Below are positions 37,213 through 47,585 of a stretch of DNA of 64,000 nucleotides, piece after piece. Origin of the DNA: Eremophila alpestris peregrina (Eukaryota; Chordata; Aves; Passeriformes; Alaudidae); contig WMCF01000055.1 in assembly GCA_009792885.1 (NCBI GenBank), positions 1,565,831 to 1,629,830 of the forward strand, in the 5' to 3' direction. The notes beneath the pieces were generated by a model. It was given only the letters and a program-made list of their open reading frames with translations. It did no database searches and was not told where the DNA came from. The position numbers and the translations under genes were made by a program. Position 1 is the stretch's first letter. Each line of letters begins with the position of its first letter.

Positions 37213-40200
37213 CTCTAAGAGCAATCATTTTGTGTTGAGAACTAGTTGCTGCATCACTACACAAATACTCCTTGCTCAAATATGTAAGAGTGTTTTTTAG
37301 CCTTATTGGGACAGGCCAGGGGAGGCTACCTTGGAAGGTCATGAATTTCCTGTAAATAAAAAGTTCTTCTAATGTTAACATTACTTTTATAACATTAACA
37401 ATGAATGCTGGAATATTGAACTGAATTTCACCCTAAAAGTGTTTATTGTTGGTTAGACACTGATGTGTCTACCCAGGAGTGTTGATGTCTGATCAATTTT
37501 AACTACTTTTTCCACTGCACTTGTGGTCCAAGCAATGAAAGGGACATTATCTTAATTCACCATTCCAGATCTGTCCTCTCTGCTTCAGCTACTCAGGATG
37601 CAGGCCATGCCTGGTTATTGTGGAGAGGTCTAACAACAGAAAAACCCCTTTATCTAGACCTCCATATGGCACATCACTGGACTACCTAGACATGTGCACT
37701 TTTGTCTTCGGTCATTTCGTACAGAAAATACAATTAGACTTGGCTGTCAGATGAAATCTGTCACATCCCTCTTGTAGGAGCTGAACTTGGTCCAGTGCAA
37801 TAAATACAAAAAATACTCACCCATAAAATTGCAAGCAGAGCCTGTGATTTCTCTTCACTTGACTAATTTTCTGTGGGGTCTGGTAGGTGCCACTTCCTGG
37901 CTGAGCAGCCTGTTTGCATGATCAGCACAATTTCCTGCTCCACCATGCAATAAAGCAGCATATGGCTTTGCCCCAGCTTCCTAACAAGGCACTTTCCTGC
38001 AGAAAAATGTGACTTTCTGTCTTTCTGAGGAAGAACCATAAAACCAAGATATGTTAAAACACTTTGCTAAGATTTGGGCTGTGTGCAGTTGTGCAAATTC
38101 CTGGTGGTTAAGGCCCACCTTTCATGGAGGAGGGCAACAGATGTGTTTAACAGAGAAAATCAGTGCAAAACAAGTAGTTTTTGAGAATAATTATGCCCAG
38201 GGATATTACTTGGGCACTCTCTGCCACGGTAGGCAGGACTGGGCTAATAACCTGAGCTTAATAACCTTGGGACCACATCAATTGTGGTCTGCTGCTAATC
38301 CCAATGAAAAGTTTGTGCCTTCGTGTTTGAGAAGGGTCTTCAGGGGTGACAAGTGCCACATCTTGGTATGGTGTTGGGAGAGACTTTGCTTTTTGTTCTG
38401 CTGGCCCTTGCCTCAGGTTTATCTTGTTCTTTGCAACCTGGTCACTTTAATGGTCAGCTGCCCATATTTTTAACTCTAGGCAAAGAACCATCATGTTTTG
38501 ATGGTAAAGTGCTGCTTTTCAGAGGCTTTCCCAGGCACTGGCTTTCCCAATCAGCAGCTTCCTAGGCTGTTTGTGAGTGGGTGACTGGGCTGCAGGAGGT
38601 AGCTGCTGCTTTTAGGGTGGAAGGGAGGGGTCGCTGTCAATGGACTGCATTGATGAGAAGCTGCTGTACCAATTCTAGGCATCCAGGACAAAGGCAGTAG
38701 GTGAGTCATGATTTCTCTGTGTAGGTTGTGTGTATACTCTGCAGGAATAAAGCTTCATTTATCAGGTGCTATTAATCCCTTCTTAAAACCATATTCAACA
38801 ATAGGAATAGGGAAGGGGAAAATCGTATTTTAGAGAGCTGCTTGAATTCCAATTCCTTTTTCTGGCATTGTGCTCTTATTGCCCAGTGCTTGAGCTCATT
38901 ACAGTTCAGTCTTTTCTTGTAATCATCTTCATTTGAAATACTTCTGCTTGGTGTGAGATGTCACTTAGACAGGAGCCTGTTCAGGGATTTAATACTGCAT
39001 CAAGGAGAATAAGATTAATCTAGAAAAGCATCTAGAATTAATGCAAATGTAACAGATCTCAGATATTAACTCTGTAGAAGTCAAATAACAGCGGGATGCT
39101 CTATGGTAGTGATAATTGCAGGTGTAGTTAATTCCCAGTCTTGGTCTTGTTCTTTTTTCAGTTTATAACGGTGTGGACTGAAACTGGAAGAGGGTTCCCA
39201 GCAAATATTTGGCATTTTTGCTAATGTACAGAAAAGACCTTAGCAGAGAGGGCGAGAACAGTCCCCTTTCCCTCAGAAGTGGGGAAAACAGTTCAATAGT
39301 AGATTGAATACAATGTCAACGTAAATGTGGAACTGTAATCAACCAGGTAGGGCAGTCAGTCCTGTTCTAAGAATCAGCAACACAATAAACAGAAGAAATT
39401 GTTCATAGAAGTCTTTCTCTGATAAAGTGATATGCTCTTTGCATTTTGCCTTGTTTCTGTGTTGTGGTGCATTTTTTTGTGTTCCCCCGCCCCCTACTCC
39501 TTTGGGGCTTTTTTTTTTTTTGTTTTAAAGCTGCAACTTGATTCTTTTTATGTGCACTGGAACTCAGCTGATGACTTCTCCCCCATAAGGAAGACATTGC
39601 AAGCAATTTCTCTCCCTGTGCTTTTTTTTGCTGCTGGAAACTTTTTTAAAGATCAGTAGTCTATTGTTCCATTTCAAGATTCAGACACTCATTCCATGCA
39701 CCATTACCCATGGAAGAAGGAAAAGTAGACTATTATAACTGTAAGTGCAATACTCTCAGCTAATGGCCAGTATAAGATGTATACTTTGCACATACACACT
39801 GGTTTTTGAGAGTGCATGACTTTGATATTCCTTTCTCTAATGAAAAAGCAGTAAATAACACTGAACTAGAAGAGATAGAAATTCCACCCACTTATCTTAC
39901 ATGGGAAGAACAGATAAAATAAGATTTGAGAGAGAGAAATAACCTCTAGGCTGGGTTAAGAGATATTTTGATACTGGAGTCCCAGTAGCGATGTACAGTA
40001 AAACCCTTTGCTTTTAATTGCAGATGGAATTAAATTATGATGGAAAGGGTGTGAATAGAATGGAATGTTCTTGCAAAACAACAGCAAGAAAGGCATCTCC
40101 TGTGTGATAATAAATAATAAGGGGTAAAGTGGTGTACTTGTGATTTTGTTTTTTTTTCTGCTAGTGTCCCTTGCTTTTACATTGTGTCTTTTGAGGCAGT

Positions 40201-40249
40201 GGCACAAATTCTGTATCCACATGTGTGTAGACAGAATTTTTTTTTAAAA

Positions 40250-40298
40250 AATATATATACACACAATATAATTTACATATATGTATAATATATATACA
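40250..40298. repeat. AT/AC-rich simple repeat
   Basis: ATATATATACACACAATATA followed by a second TATATGTATAATATATATAC stretch. A degenerate dinucleotide microsatellite. Confidence 0.75.
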
Positions 40299-40440
40299 GT
40301 AAAACTTTGTGGTACTCTGTTTATAGAGTTTATAGATATATTTTCTTGTTTGAAATGGACTAAAAAGTGGGTCAATTGACAAATGACTTTTATTTGGATA
40401 CATTCCTATCAGTGAGATTTGCTTTCACATTGTTTGTTTT

Positions 40441-40566
40441 TCTTGATTCATGTGACCAGACACCCAGTTGCTGCTGGTTTTTTTTCCTTTCTCTGCCCAG
40501 CTGTGGTGAAGGAGAGTGAGTGAGCAACTCTTGTAGGTGCCTGGCATTGGGCCAGTGTCAAACCAT
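40441..40566 (+). mobile_element. Fragment resembling an LTR 3' end
   Basis: CTGCCCAGCTGTGGTGAAGG, GAGTGAGTGAGC, TGCCTGGCATTGGGCCAG and TGTCAAACCATG occur in the same order as, and align loosely with, 54140-54222. That is the 3' end of a longer LTR-like element. Only the last ~120 bp is recognisable here; the 5' part is missing or too decayed. Confidence 0.4.
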
Positions 40567-40802
40567 GTCTTTGGGTCACAGAAGTAATTATAAAATTAAA
40601 TACTGATATTTTGAAAAGGCATAGGTGATTTTGGTGTTTGAATTTTTATTTTCTTTTAGAAGACACTTTGTGCACTAGTCAGAAAATGTTCCTTGGTTTA
40701 CTTCTTTATTTTTTTCTTTCCCATTTGCAGAGTCTGCCCAAATCTGTGTCTTTGTCCCAATCATCCTGAAGTACTCAATCTCTTTCTCAGTCTTTTAAAG
40801 CA

Positions 40803-41245
40803 CATTGGCTCTAAGTCTCTTTCCTCATCAGATGTAAAAGTTTTGGTCAGGGGTACGTACAGGACCTAGCTTGTCCCTCAGCTGGTTATAGTAAGTGATT
40901 CAATGCACATAAAATGATACTTTATCCTACATGATCAAATACCTTTGGTGGCCAATCACTAGTGGGTTCTGTGCTGGGGCCAGTTCTGTTTCTATCATTA
41001 GTAAATTTACAGATGACACTAAGCTGGGAGTGTGTGTCTATCTGTTGGAAGGTAGGAGGGCTCTGCAAAGAGATGGTTGGATGAATGGGCAGAATCCAGT
41101 CAGATTAATAAGTCCAAGTGCTGAGTCCTGCACTTTGGTCACAATAACCCTGGGAACACAAGCCCTGTTAAGAATGACTGAAGGAGCTGGGGTTGTTTAG
41201 CCTGGAGAAAGGGGGCTTCGAGGGGACCTTGTTGCTCTCTACAAC
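40803..41245. repeat. First copy of a ~445-bp duplicated segment
   Basis: It aligns with 41284-41731 over its full length, including about 160 bp of non-CR1 sequence before the CR1 part. Roughly 5% of bases differ and there are a few indels. It ends exactly where the synthetic Tn5 mosaic-end junction begins at 41246. It keeps a TTGTTTAGCCTGGAGAA stretch (CR1-like) that the second copy lacks, so it is not simply an error-laden copy of the other. Confidence 0.9.
40963..41245 (+). mobile_element. CR1 LINE fragment, cut off by the adapter junction
   Basis: Landmarks of the end of CR1 ORF2 appear: TGTGCTGGGGCCAGTTCTG, TTTACAGATGACACTAAGCT, AGTGCTGAGTCCTGCACTTT and GGGGTTGTTTAGCCTGGAGA. It stops at TCTCTACAAC, where the mosaic-end sequence starts. 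The missing continuation is present in the second copy. Confidence 0.85.
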
Positions 41246-41279
41246 CTGTCTCTTATACACATCTAGATGTGTATAAGAG
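41246..41279. other. Synthetic Tn5 mosaic-end dimer (Nextera mate-pair junction adapter), assembly contamination
   Basis: 41246-41264 is CTGTCTCTTATACACATCT, the full 19-base Tn5 mosaic end used by Nextera tagmentation. 41265-41279 continues with the first 15 bases of its reverse complement, AGATGTGTATAAGAG. Together they form 34 of the 38 bases of the palindromic circularisation junction made in Nextera mate-pair libraries. A natural vertebrate genome has no reason to carry this engineered sequence. It sits exactly between two diverged copies of the same segment, so the flanking order is suspect as well. Confidence 0.96.
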
Positions 41280-41283
41280 GGAG

Positions 41284-41731
41284 CATTGGCTCTAAGTCCC
41301 TTTCCTCATCAGATGTAAAAGTTTTGGTCAGGGGTACGTACAGGACCTAGCTTGTCCCTCAGCTGGTTATAGTAAGTGATTCAATGCACATATAATGATA
41401 CTTTATCTTACATGATCGAATAGCTTTGGTGGCCAATCACTAGTGGGTTCTGTGCTGGGGCCAGTTCTGTTTCTATCATTAGTAAATTTACAGATGACAC
41501 TAAGCTGGGAGCATGTGTCTATGTGTTGGAAGGTAGGAGGGCTCTGCAAAGAGACCTGGAATGGTTGGATGAATGGGCAGAGTCCAGTAAGATTAGGTTT
41601 AATAAGTCCAAGTGCTGAATCTTGCACTTTGGCCACAATAACCCTGGGAACACAAACCCTGTAAGGAATGACTGAGGGAGCTGGGGCTGGAGAAAAGGAG
41701 AATCAGGGGTGACCTTATCACTCTCTACAAA
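41284..41731. repeat. Second copy of the ~445-bp duplicated segment
   Basis: Begins CATTGGCTCTAAG, as the first copy does at 40803, and runs parallel to it through the non-CR1 flank and into the CR1. It then continues uninterrupted to the CR1 3' end, so this copy is the one joined to genuine downstream sequence. Confidence 0.9.
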
Positions 41732-42041
41732 CTCCTGAAAGGTGGCTGTAGTCAGGTGGTTGGTCTCTTTCTCCAGGCAGAACCTGACAGAACAAGGGGA
41801 CACAATCTCAAGCTGCATCAAGGGAAATACAGGTTGGGTATTAGGAAAAAGTTTTTTACAGAAAGAGTGATAAAGTACAGGAATGGTCTGCCTGGGGAGG
41901 TGATGGAGTCATCATCCCTGGATGTGTTTAAAAAAAAGACTGGATATGGCACTCAGAGCCATGGTTTAGTTGAGGTGGTTTTAGGGCATGGGTTGGACTT
42001 GATGATCTTAAAGGTCTCTTCCAACCCAGTCATTCTGTGTG
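41443..42041 (+). mobile_element. CR1 LINE 3' fragment, plus strand
   Basis: About 600 bp from the end of ORF2 to the 3' terminus. Landmarks in order are GATGACACTAAGCTGGGAG, CTCTGCAAAGAGACCTGG, TTGCACTTTGGCCACAATAA, AAGGTGGCTGTAGTCAGGTG, TTAGGAAAAAGTTTTTTACA, CTGCCTGGGGAGGTGATGG, CATCCCTGGATGTGTTT, GGGTTGGACTTGATGATCTT and AAGGTCTCTTCCAACCC, with an end at ATTCTGTGTG. It is 5'-truncated, with no open ORF2 left. It is among the better-preserved CR1 copies in the window. Confidence 0.93.
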
Positions 42042-45000
42042 AACTTTTCCATATACACAATATGAAAAACTGACTTGTGAATTTTATCACTGTATTTACT
42101 TATTAAGCCTGGCAGAAATATGGATCAGAAAGCAGCTGACTGTAGCCCCTGAGATACCTTTGAGTTATGTTAATGAATTATGTGACATATGGATTGTGTT
42201 CTTTTTAAAAATTTGTTACACGTGATAATTCCAATTATATTTGGAGTTGAAAAGGAAACATAAAAAAACCTCCAACCTCAAAACAACAAAACACCCTTAC
42301 ATATGTGTAACTAGATTTTTTTCTGTCAAAGTGCACAAAATTTTGGGTTTTTTCTATTTAGGAAATCAATTGGAAAATTCCTTTTAATTGGGATTGCAAC
42401 AGACATTTTTCTGGCACTAAATTGGTTTGAAAATGCCATTGTTCATGCCTCTTGAGTGTTAAGGGAAAAGTATAGCTCAGCTAAGGGCTGAGAATGGGGT
42501 TGTGTGATCTTGTCTGATGTGGAAGGAGCTTTCTTTTAGGTGGATGGAAGGTTAAAGACATCTTTATGATTCTGGGTTTACTGCAAATCATAAAGTTATT
42601 AATGGCCAAAGCTTATTAATGATGTGTGCAACATAGAATTATAGCTTCATCAGACTGTTCTGTTCCGGGTCTGAATTGTAATTCATCCTCACTCTGAGAT
42701 GGGTATTGCCACCTAAGCCTGATTATTCTGGAAAACTTGGAAGTTTTATTATTTTTGTAGGCCTAATTGGGTTGTTTTTCTATAGTTGAACAGCTGAAGC
42801 AAGGAGAGATTGTCTTAAATTAGGAGGGCTTTTGTGGAAGGCAAGGAGAGGGAAGCTTTGTGGCATGTCTAATTTGAGCATTGATCTTTCATTTCTTAAG
42901 AGTTCAGTGTGAGATGGTCTTAAATCCTGAGTCTAGGAGGACTACTGCAGACTGGCAAGGCTATATGTCTGCTCCCAGGGGAACACAAAGCTATTGCATT
43001 TAATAAAAATACAAGACCCTCAATAGTTAAAATAAGTGCATGTGCTAAAAAAAGGAATAAAAAGCTAAAAGGTAAAAGTTGAAAGTTTTGCTAACAAATC
43101 TTTAGCGTTGTAGACTAAGGGCAAGTGAGTCTAGAAAATCTTTTTACTTTCTCAGTCTTTGGCAAAATGCTTTGTGGCAGGAAATGTGGAAGGGAAGCAA
43201 CATTCCTGTTTTAGGGCAGGCAAGTCAGAATTCAGCTGAAGTAATAATACATGAGAGATCAATAGATAATTTTAATCAGAGAAGTGAAAGAATGAATACT
43301 ACTCAAATTCATTTCAGAGAGACATCCACAAAATACCATTACATGCAATTTCCTTTGCTGCTTATAAATACAACTCTGCCTAAGCCTTTTACAGGTCAGT
43401 AGCCATGGTATTTAATTGCCACTTGCCTTTAAACCTTGAGCAGGTCAGCACAGATACAATGCTATCAGGGATAATTTGTAATTTATGTCTTTCCATGGAG
43501 TGATATATAATGTCTGGTTGAGAAGGGTCCTTGTGGGTGTCAAACACTGCTACTGCCTGTAGCAGAAATAAAGGGGAAAAAAAGAGGCCTGCAAATAGAT
43601 GTTTCTGTAAATGTAACTTTTAGTCTGCAAGTAGCCTTGAGGCTAAAAGATAATTCCACCTCTGCTGAGGGGATGTAAAGAGGTGGCAGGTGAACAATTC
43701 AACCTCTGTGTTATTTATTGATTGAAAACATCTCCTGGCATGTGTGCTGCTTCTGAAATTTATTAAAGCCAGTTGAAGATCCAGGGTGTGATATGTACAG
43801 ACTCACCCTTTTCCCTCTTCGAATTTCAATTGTTAAGTGCTTCCTAGAGACAGATGTAGAATCAGTCATCATGTCTGGCATGTGGTGGGTATTTAGGGCT
43901 GGAGCCAAAACTTATTGAAGTTGTTGGTTGTCTTTCAATTGACTTCAACTGGCTTTGGCTCAAGCCTTCAAGAAAAAGAAAAGAAAAAATATGACTGCAT
44001 GTTTTTCTAAAAGAGCTGAAACAAACCCAAATCTTGCTTACCCTCTCAAAATAAGTGGAGATAGGGTGGATGAAGGACCTACATAGACCTGGAACATTGT
44101 GGATGAAGATCTTTGTTTCTCTGTGCCTGCAGAGAAATCCCCAGCTTCTGGTGCTGCGTTGCCAAGCTGGAAGGCAGGAATTCAGGTCTCGTGCTTGTCC
44201 CTGTGCTCCTCCTGCATGGGGATGATGGATGCCAGATGCCTGGGGTTAAAGATGTTTGTCACATGTGTGTTGACTCTGCTGGTACCACCAGCTGCCCCAA
44301 AGTCTGTGCCTCATGTGGTGGGATTCTCTCACATCTTGGGCAATATGTGGGCAATACTTTGGTCATAGGCAATTTGTTCTGCAGAGGAGGGTGCTTTAAC
44401 AGAACTTAGATAATTATCTTTCTGTTATAAGGAACTCCTGCCGGTGGTGAAAGCACACTCACTAATTGAAATTTCTTATGGCTTTCCCTTGGCTAATAGG
44501 GGTGACAATACTTATAGATTAAAAAAAAAAATTGTCTTCCCCAGGTCTGAAGTTTTTCTCCAGATAAGGGACGGGATTTTGGGGAAAAAAGGGCTATTTT
44601 CACTTTCAATAATGTTTAAAAAAACCCAAAGAAGTAAGTCATAATGGCCTTTGCCAAGGAAAAAGGTGGAAAGGCAAAGAAGTTCAGCACTTTGCAGTGA
44701 TGCCAGCTACAGCACTGGGGAATACAGTGCTGCAGTAAACACCAAGAAATGGTGGTCCAGTTTAGGGATACATTTTAGAAGATATATTTAAAGCTGTTGC
44801 ATCCTCAATTATGGTATAGAATATTCTCTTTTATGCTCTTAGGGGGCAGAAAAGCTCATGTAGTGCAGAATTTTTCTTCTAATCTCTTTCTCTCTTTCTA
44901 TAACTTCCTAACTTCTCTGTGATGGCTTTCTGTCTCTGAGTTAGTGTTTCTTCTCTTCCATAGAGACAATGTCTGCTTTTTGTCTCAAACACTGGTGTCA

Positions 45001-46325
45001 TATACTCAGCTCAAACCAGGACAAAGGTCTGCTAAACCATCTATGTCCCAAGGCCAGCAGATTTGGGTTGGCCTCAGGTTATTAAGGACCACCAGGTCTT
45101 TAGTATAAGACACACTTGTTTTTTTCTTTCTTTCTTCATGTTCATGAAGAATGCGCTTGATTCTTAAAGAAAAAAAATAGGATACCCTCCCCACCATATT
45201 TGGCATTGGCAGCTCATGAGATTCTGTTCTTATTCCTAATGGGACTGGCCCTACTTCCTCTACTTATTGTTCAGATAGGTTCAAGAAATTTATCTCTTTT
45301 TGAATCTTGGTGGCAGAGAGGATGTGCTGTGATGATTTTGTACTTGGCAGGTTGTACAGGACATATGGCTTTTGCATTGCATTATTGCTGCTGGCAGAAC
45401 AGAGCCAAAAGGATGGATGAACTGTTTGTAGGATTGCCTCCCATTCATTCTGCTCTCTCTCACCCAGGTGCATTTTCTTCCTTGCACCCATCCTTACAGA
45501 CCTGCTTCAGCAAAAGCTTCTCCCCTGGTAGAATATGACTAAAATGTCACAAATGATGTCTAAAGTTCATTTAGATGAGAAGGTTTCCAAGTAGGCTGCT
45601 TTAATTCTCAGAAGCATTTTGTGTATTTCTGATCAAAAGGTTGTGTTTGTGCCTTGGTAGGAATTCATCTGGGAAAGGGTGAGATGGTGCCTTCCAAAGC
45701 AAAGGAGTTTCAGTTTGCTTTGATATTCCAGCAGGAAATGCCTGGGCAAAAAAAGGATCATGCTCTGCTGCAGGGTGTCACGTTGCTGCTGTTGGGTAAT
45801 GCTTTGTTTTGCTGCTGACAACCCTGCTTTGCTTCTGACTCTGGACATCACTGGACCCTAAAAATGCTGAAATCTGGCAAACCTGGCAATAAAAAGGATT
45901 CTTAGCCTTTATAAACATATACCCATCCCATATTATTTGATGCTGCTACTGCTTTGTGTTTGCTTTTTCCTTATATTTTTGTCACATCTTGCAAAGGCAA
46001 ACTGGCACCTGCCCCAGATGCCCCTGTTTTACTGAGACTTTGAAAAGGAAAGGGATTGGATCAGGAGCCTGAGCAACGTCCATACTTGGAGCTGGGCAGA
46101 GAATGGCTGAATGCTTCTTGTGCTGAATGACCAGACTGGGACTGGGGACACCCCATGTTCCCTTCCATCCAGGTGATCCTGGGATCTTCTGATCCTATAA
46201 TCTATTTCTCATATAGTTTCACCCACTTTCTCCCTGTAAATATCTCCTGAAAGAATAATCTTCTGTCTTCCTGAGCATGTACAGCATGGTTTTGAAGTTT
46301 CTAGAAGTTTCCAGAAGGCTGTGGT
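42042..46325. other. Non-coding, no feature recognised
   Basis: Unique-looking AT-rich sequence. Two overlapping ~90-100 codon frames at 44099-44409 include a cysteine-rich stretch but no recognisable domain or splice context. Frames at 45200-45538 and 45264-45491 oppose each other. Confidence 0.6.
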
Positions 46326-46500
46326 ACAAATGTAGATTGCAGCCTTACAGTACATAAAGGATGCTTATGAAAAGAGAGGGAGTGCTACTTTTGACACGGG
46401 CAGATAGTGGTAGGAAAAGGGGACCAATTCCAAACGAAAAGTGGAGGGATTGAGATTAGATGTTAGGAAGGAAGTGGAGACCGACATAAGTTCAGGGGTG
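46326..46500 (+). mobile_element. CR1 LINE fragment, plus strand
   Basis: CATAAAGGATGCTTATGAAA, TTTTGACACGGGCAGATAGT, GGTAGGAAAAGGGGACCA and TTAGATGTTAGGAAGGAAGT are decayed versions of a CR1 3' segment upstream of its terminus. The copy lacks its 3' end and runs into sequence resembling a CR1 5' region. Confidence 0.6.
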
Positions 46501-46549
46501 AGTTTTAGATCAGGTTGTACAGGGGGGCTCCTGTGCTCAGGGACTCCTG

Positions 46550-47585
46550 AGCAACAACCCTGAGTCCTGTCCAAACCTGGGATTTCATGTCAGCCAACCA
46601 GGTGAGGAGAGAGTGGACAAGGGAGCATCACAGGAGATTTAAACAGCTCCAGGGAGTGTGAGCAACTCAGAATGCATCAAACTGAGTGGGCAGTGTGGGC
46701 ATGGCAGGCAGGGTGAGCAGGAAGGTGTGGTATCCTTCCCATTCGTTCAAGTGGAGTGTTCAGGAATGGTTTCCACACGGCAGGCTGCTTAACGCCCTGT
46801 GTGTGCCAGAAAGGATGTGGCAATACAAATCTGGATCTGCCGTGGAAACATTCAGGGGTCCAGCTATGGGGCTGCAGGGAGGGTCAGAGCCTGGCAATGG
46901 CATCAGAGGGTAGCAGATAACACATTGGTGTGGTGAGAGCAGGCCAATGATCTGCTCTGCTCACTAGTACAACTCAAAGAGGAGATGGAAAGGTTAAACA
47001 GTAGGGATCTGAGGAAGAGATTGACTGATGGAACCATTCTGTACCTGCCCTAAGGCAAATGTACCAGCCAAATGCACCTCAGGAAGTGCTGTGGTCAGTC
47101 TTGGGCCCCTCACTTTAAAGGTCATTGAGGTATTGGAGTGTGGCCAGCAAGGGCAACAAGGCTGGTGAAGGGCTTAGAAAACATGTCAGTATAAGAAACA
47201 GCTGAGGGAACTGGGTTTGTTTAGTCTTGAGAAGAGAAGGCTCAGGAGGAACCCCATTGCTCTCTAAAATTCCCTGAATGGAAGTTGCAGTGAGGTGGGA
47301 GCCTATCTCTTCTGCTGTGCCTTCAGTGAAAGGACCAGAAAAAATGGCCTTAAACTGAGATAGGGAAAGTGCAGATGAGACAGAAAAATAATTTCTCTGA
47401 ATAATCAGGCATTGGAATAGGTTTCCCAGGAAGGTGATGGAATCATCATTCCTGGAGATGTGCAAGAGGCCTCTGGATGTGGTGCTGGATGATTTGGCTT
47501 GGTGGTTTAGGGATTACAATGGCAGATCTGGGTAGATGAACAGGATGAGCTTAAAGATCTCTTCCAACCTTGATTGTTCTATCCT
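46550..47585 (+). mobile_element. CR1 LINE, plus strand, with a large internal deletion
   Basis: The left part resembles a CR1 5' leader and ORF1 (AATGCATCAAACTGAGTGGG near 46671, then CAAAGAGGAGATGGAAAGG and GAGGAAGAGATTGACTGATGG near 46975-47032). From about 47085 it is clearly the end of ORF2 and the 3' region: CAGTCTTGGGCCCCTCAC, GGTCATTGAGGTATTGGAG, GGCTGGTGAAGGGCTTAG, GCTGAGGGAACTGGGTTTGT, GGAATAGGTTTCCCAGGAAGG and GATCTCTTCCAACCTTGATT. The bulk of ORF2, some 2-3 kb in an intact element, is absent. The 5' assignment is less certain than the 3' one. Confidence 0.7.

Larger units (their letters stand above)
31001..40440. other. Non-coding, simple repeats only
   Basis: About 9.4 kb of AT-rich, apparently unique DNA with the simple and tandem repeats listed separately. 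A 140-codon frame at 38051-38473 and a 114-codon frame at 36348-36692 (partly from a T/G tract) show no recognisable domains. No CR1 or LTR was recognised. Confidence 0.6.

Noticed and set aside
38051..38473. 140-codon plus-strand open frame
   Set aside because: No recognisable domain or repeat homology, and no supporting splice structure.
41246..41279. The perfect palindrome as a natural regulatory hairpin or transposon end
   Set aside because: It is identical to the engineered Tn5 mosaic end used in sequencing libraries and sits at a duplicated breakpoint, so contamination explains it fully.
44099..44409. Cysteine-rich overlapping frames that might suggest a small secreted or zinc-binding protein
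   Set aside because: Cysteine spacing fits no known zinc or disulfide motif, there is no convincing signal peptide, and the frames overlap each other in two phases.
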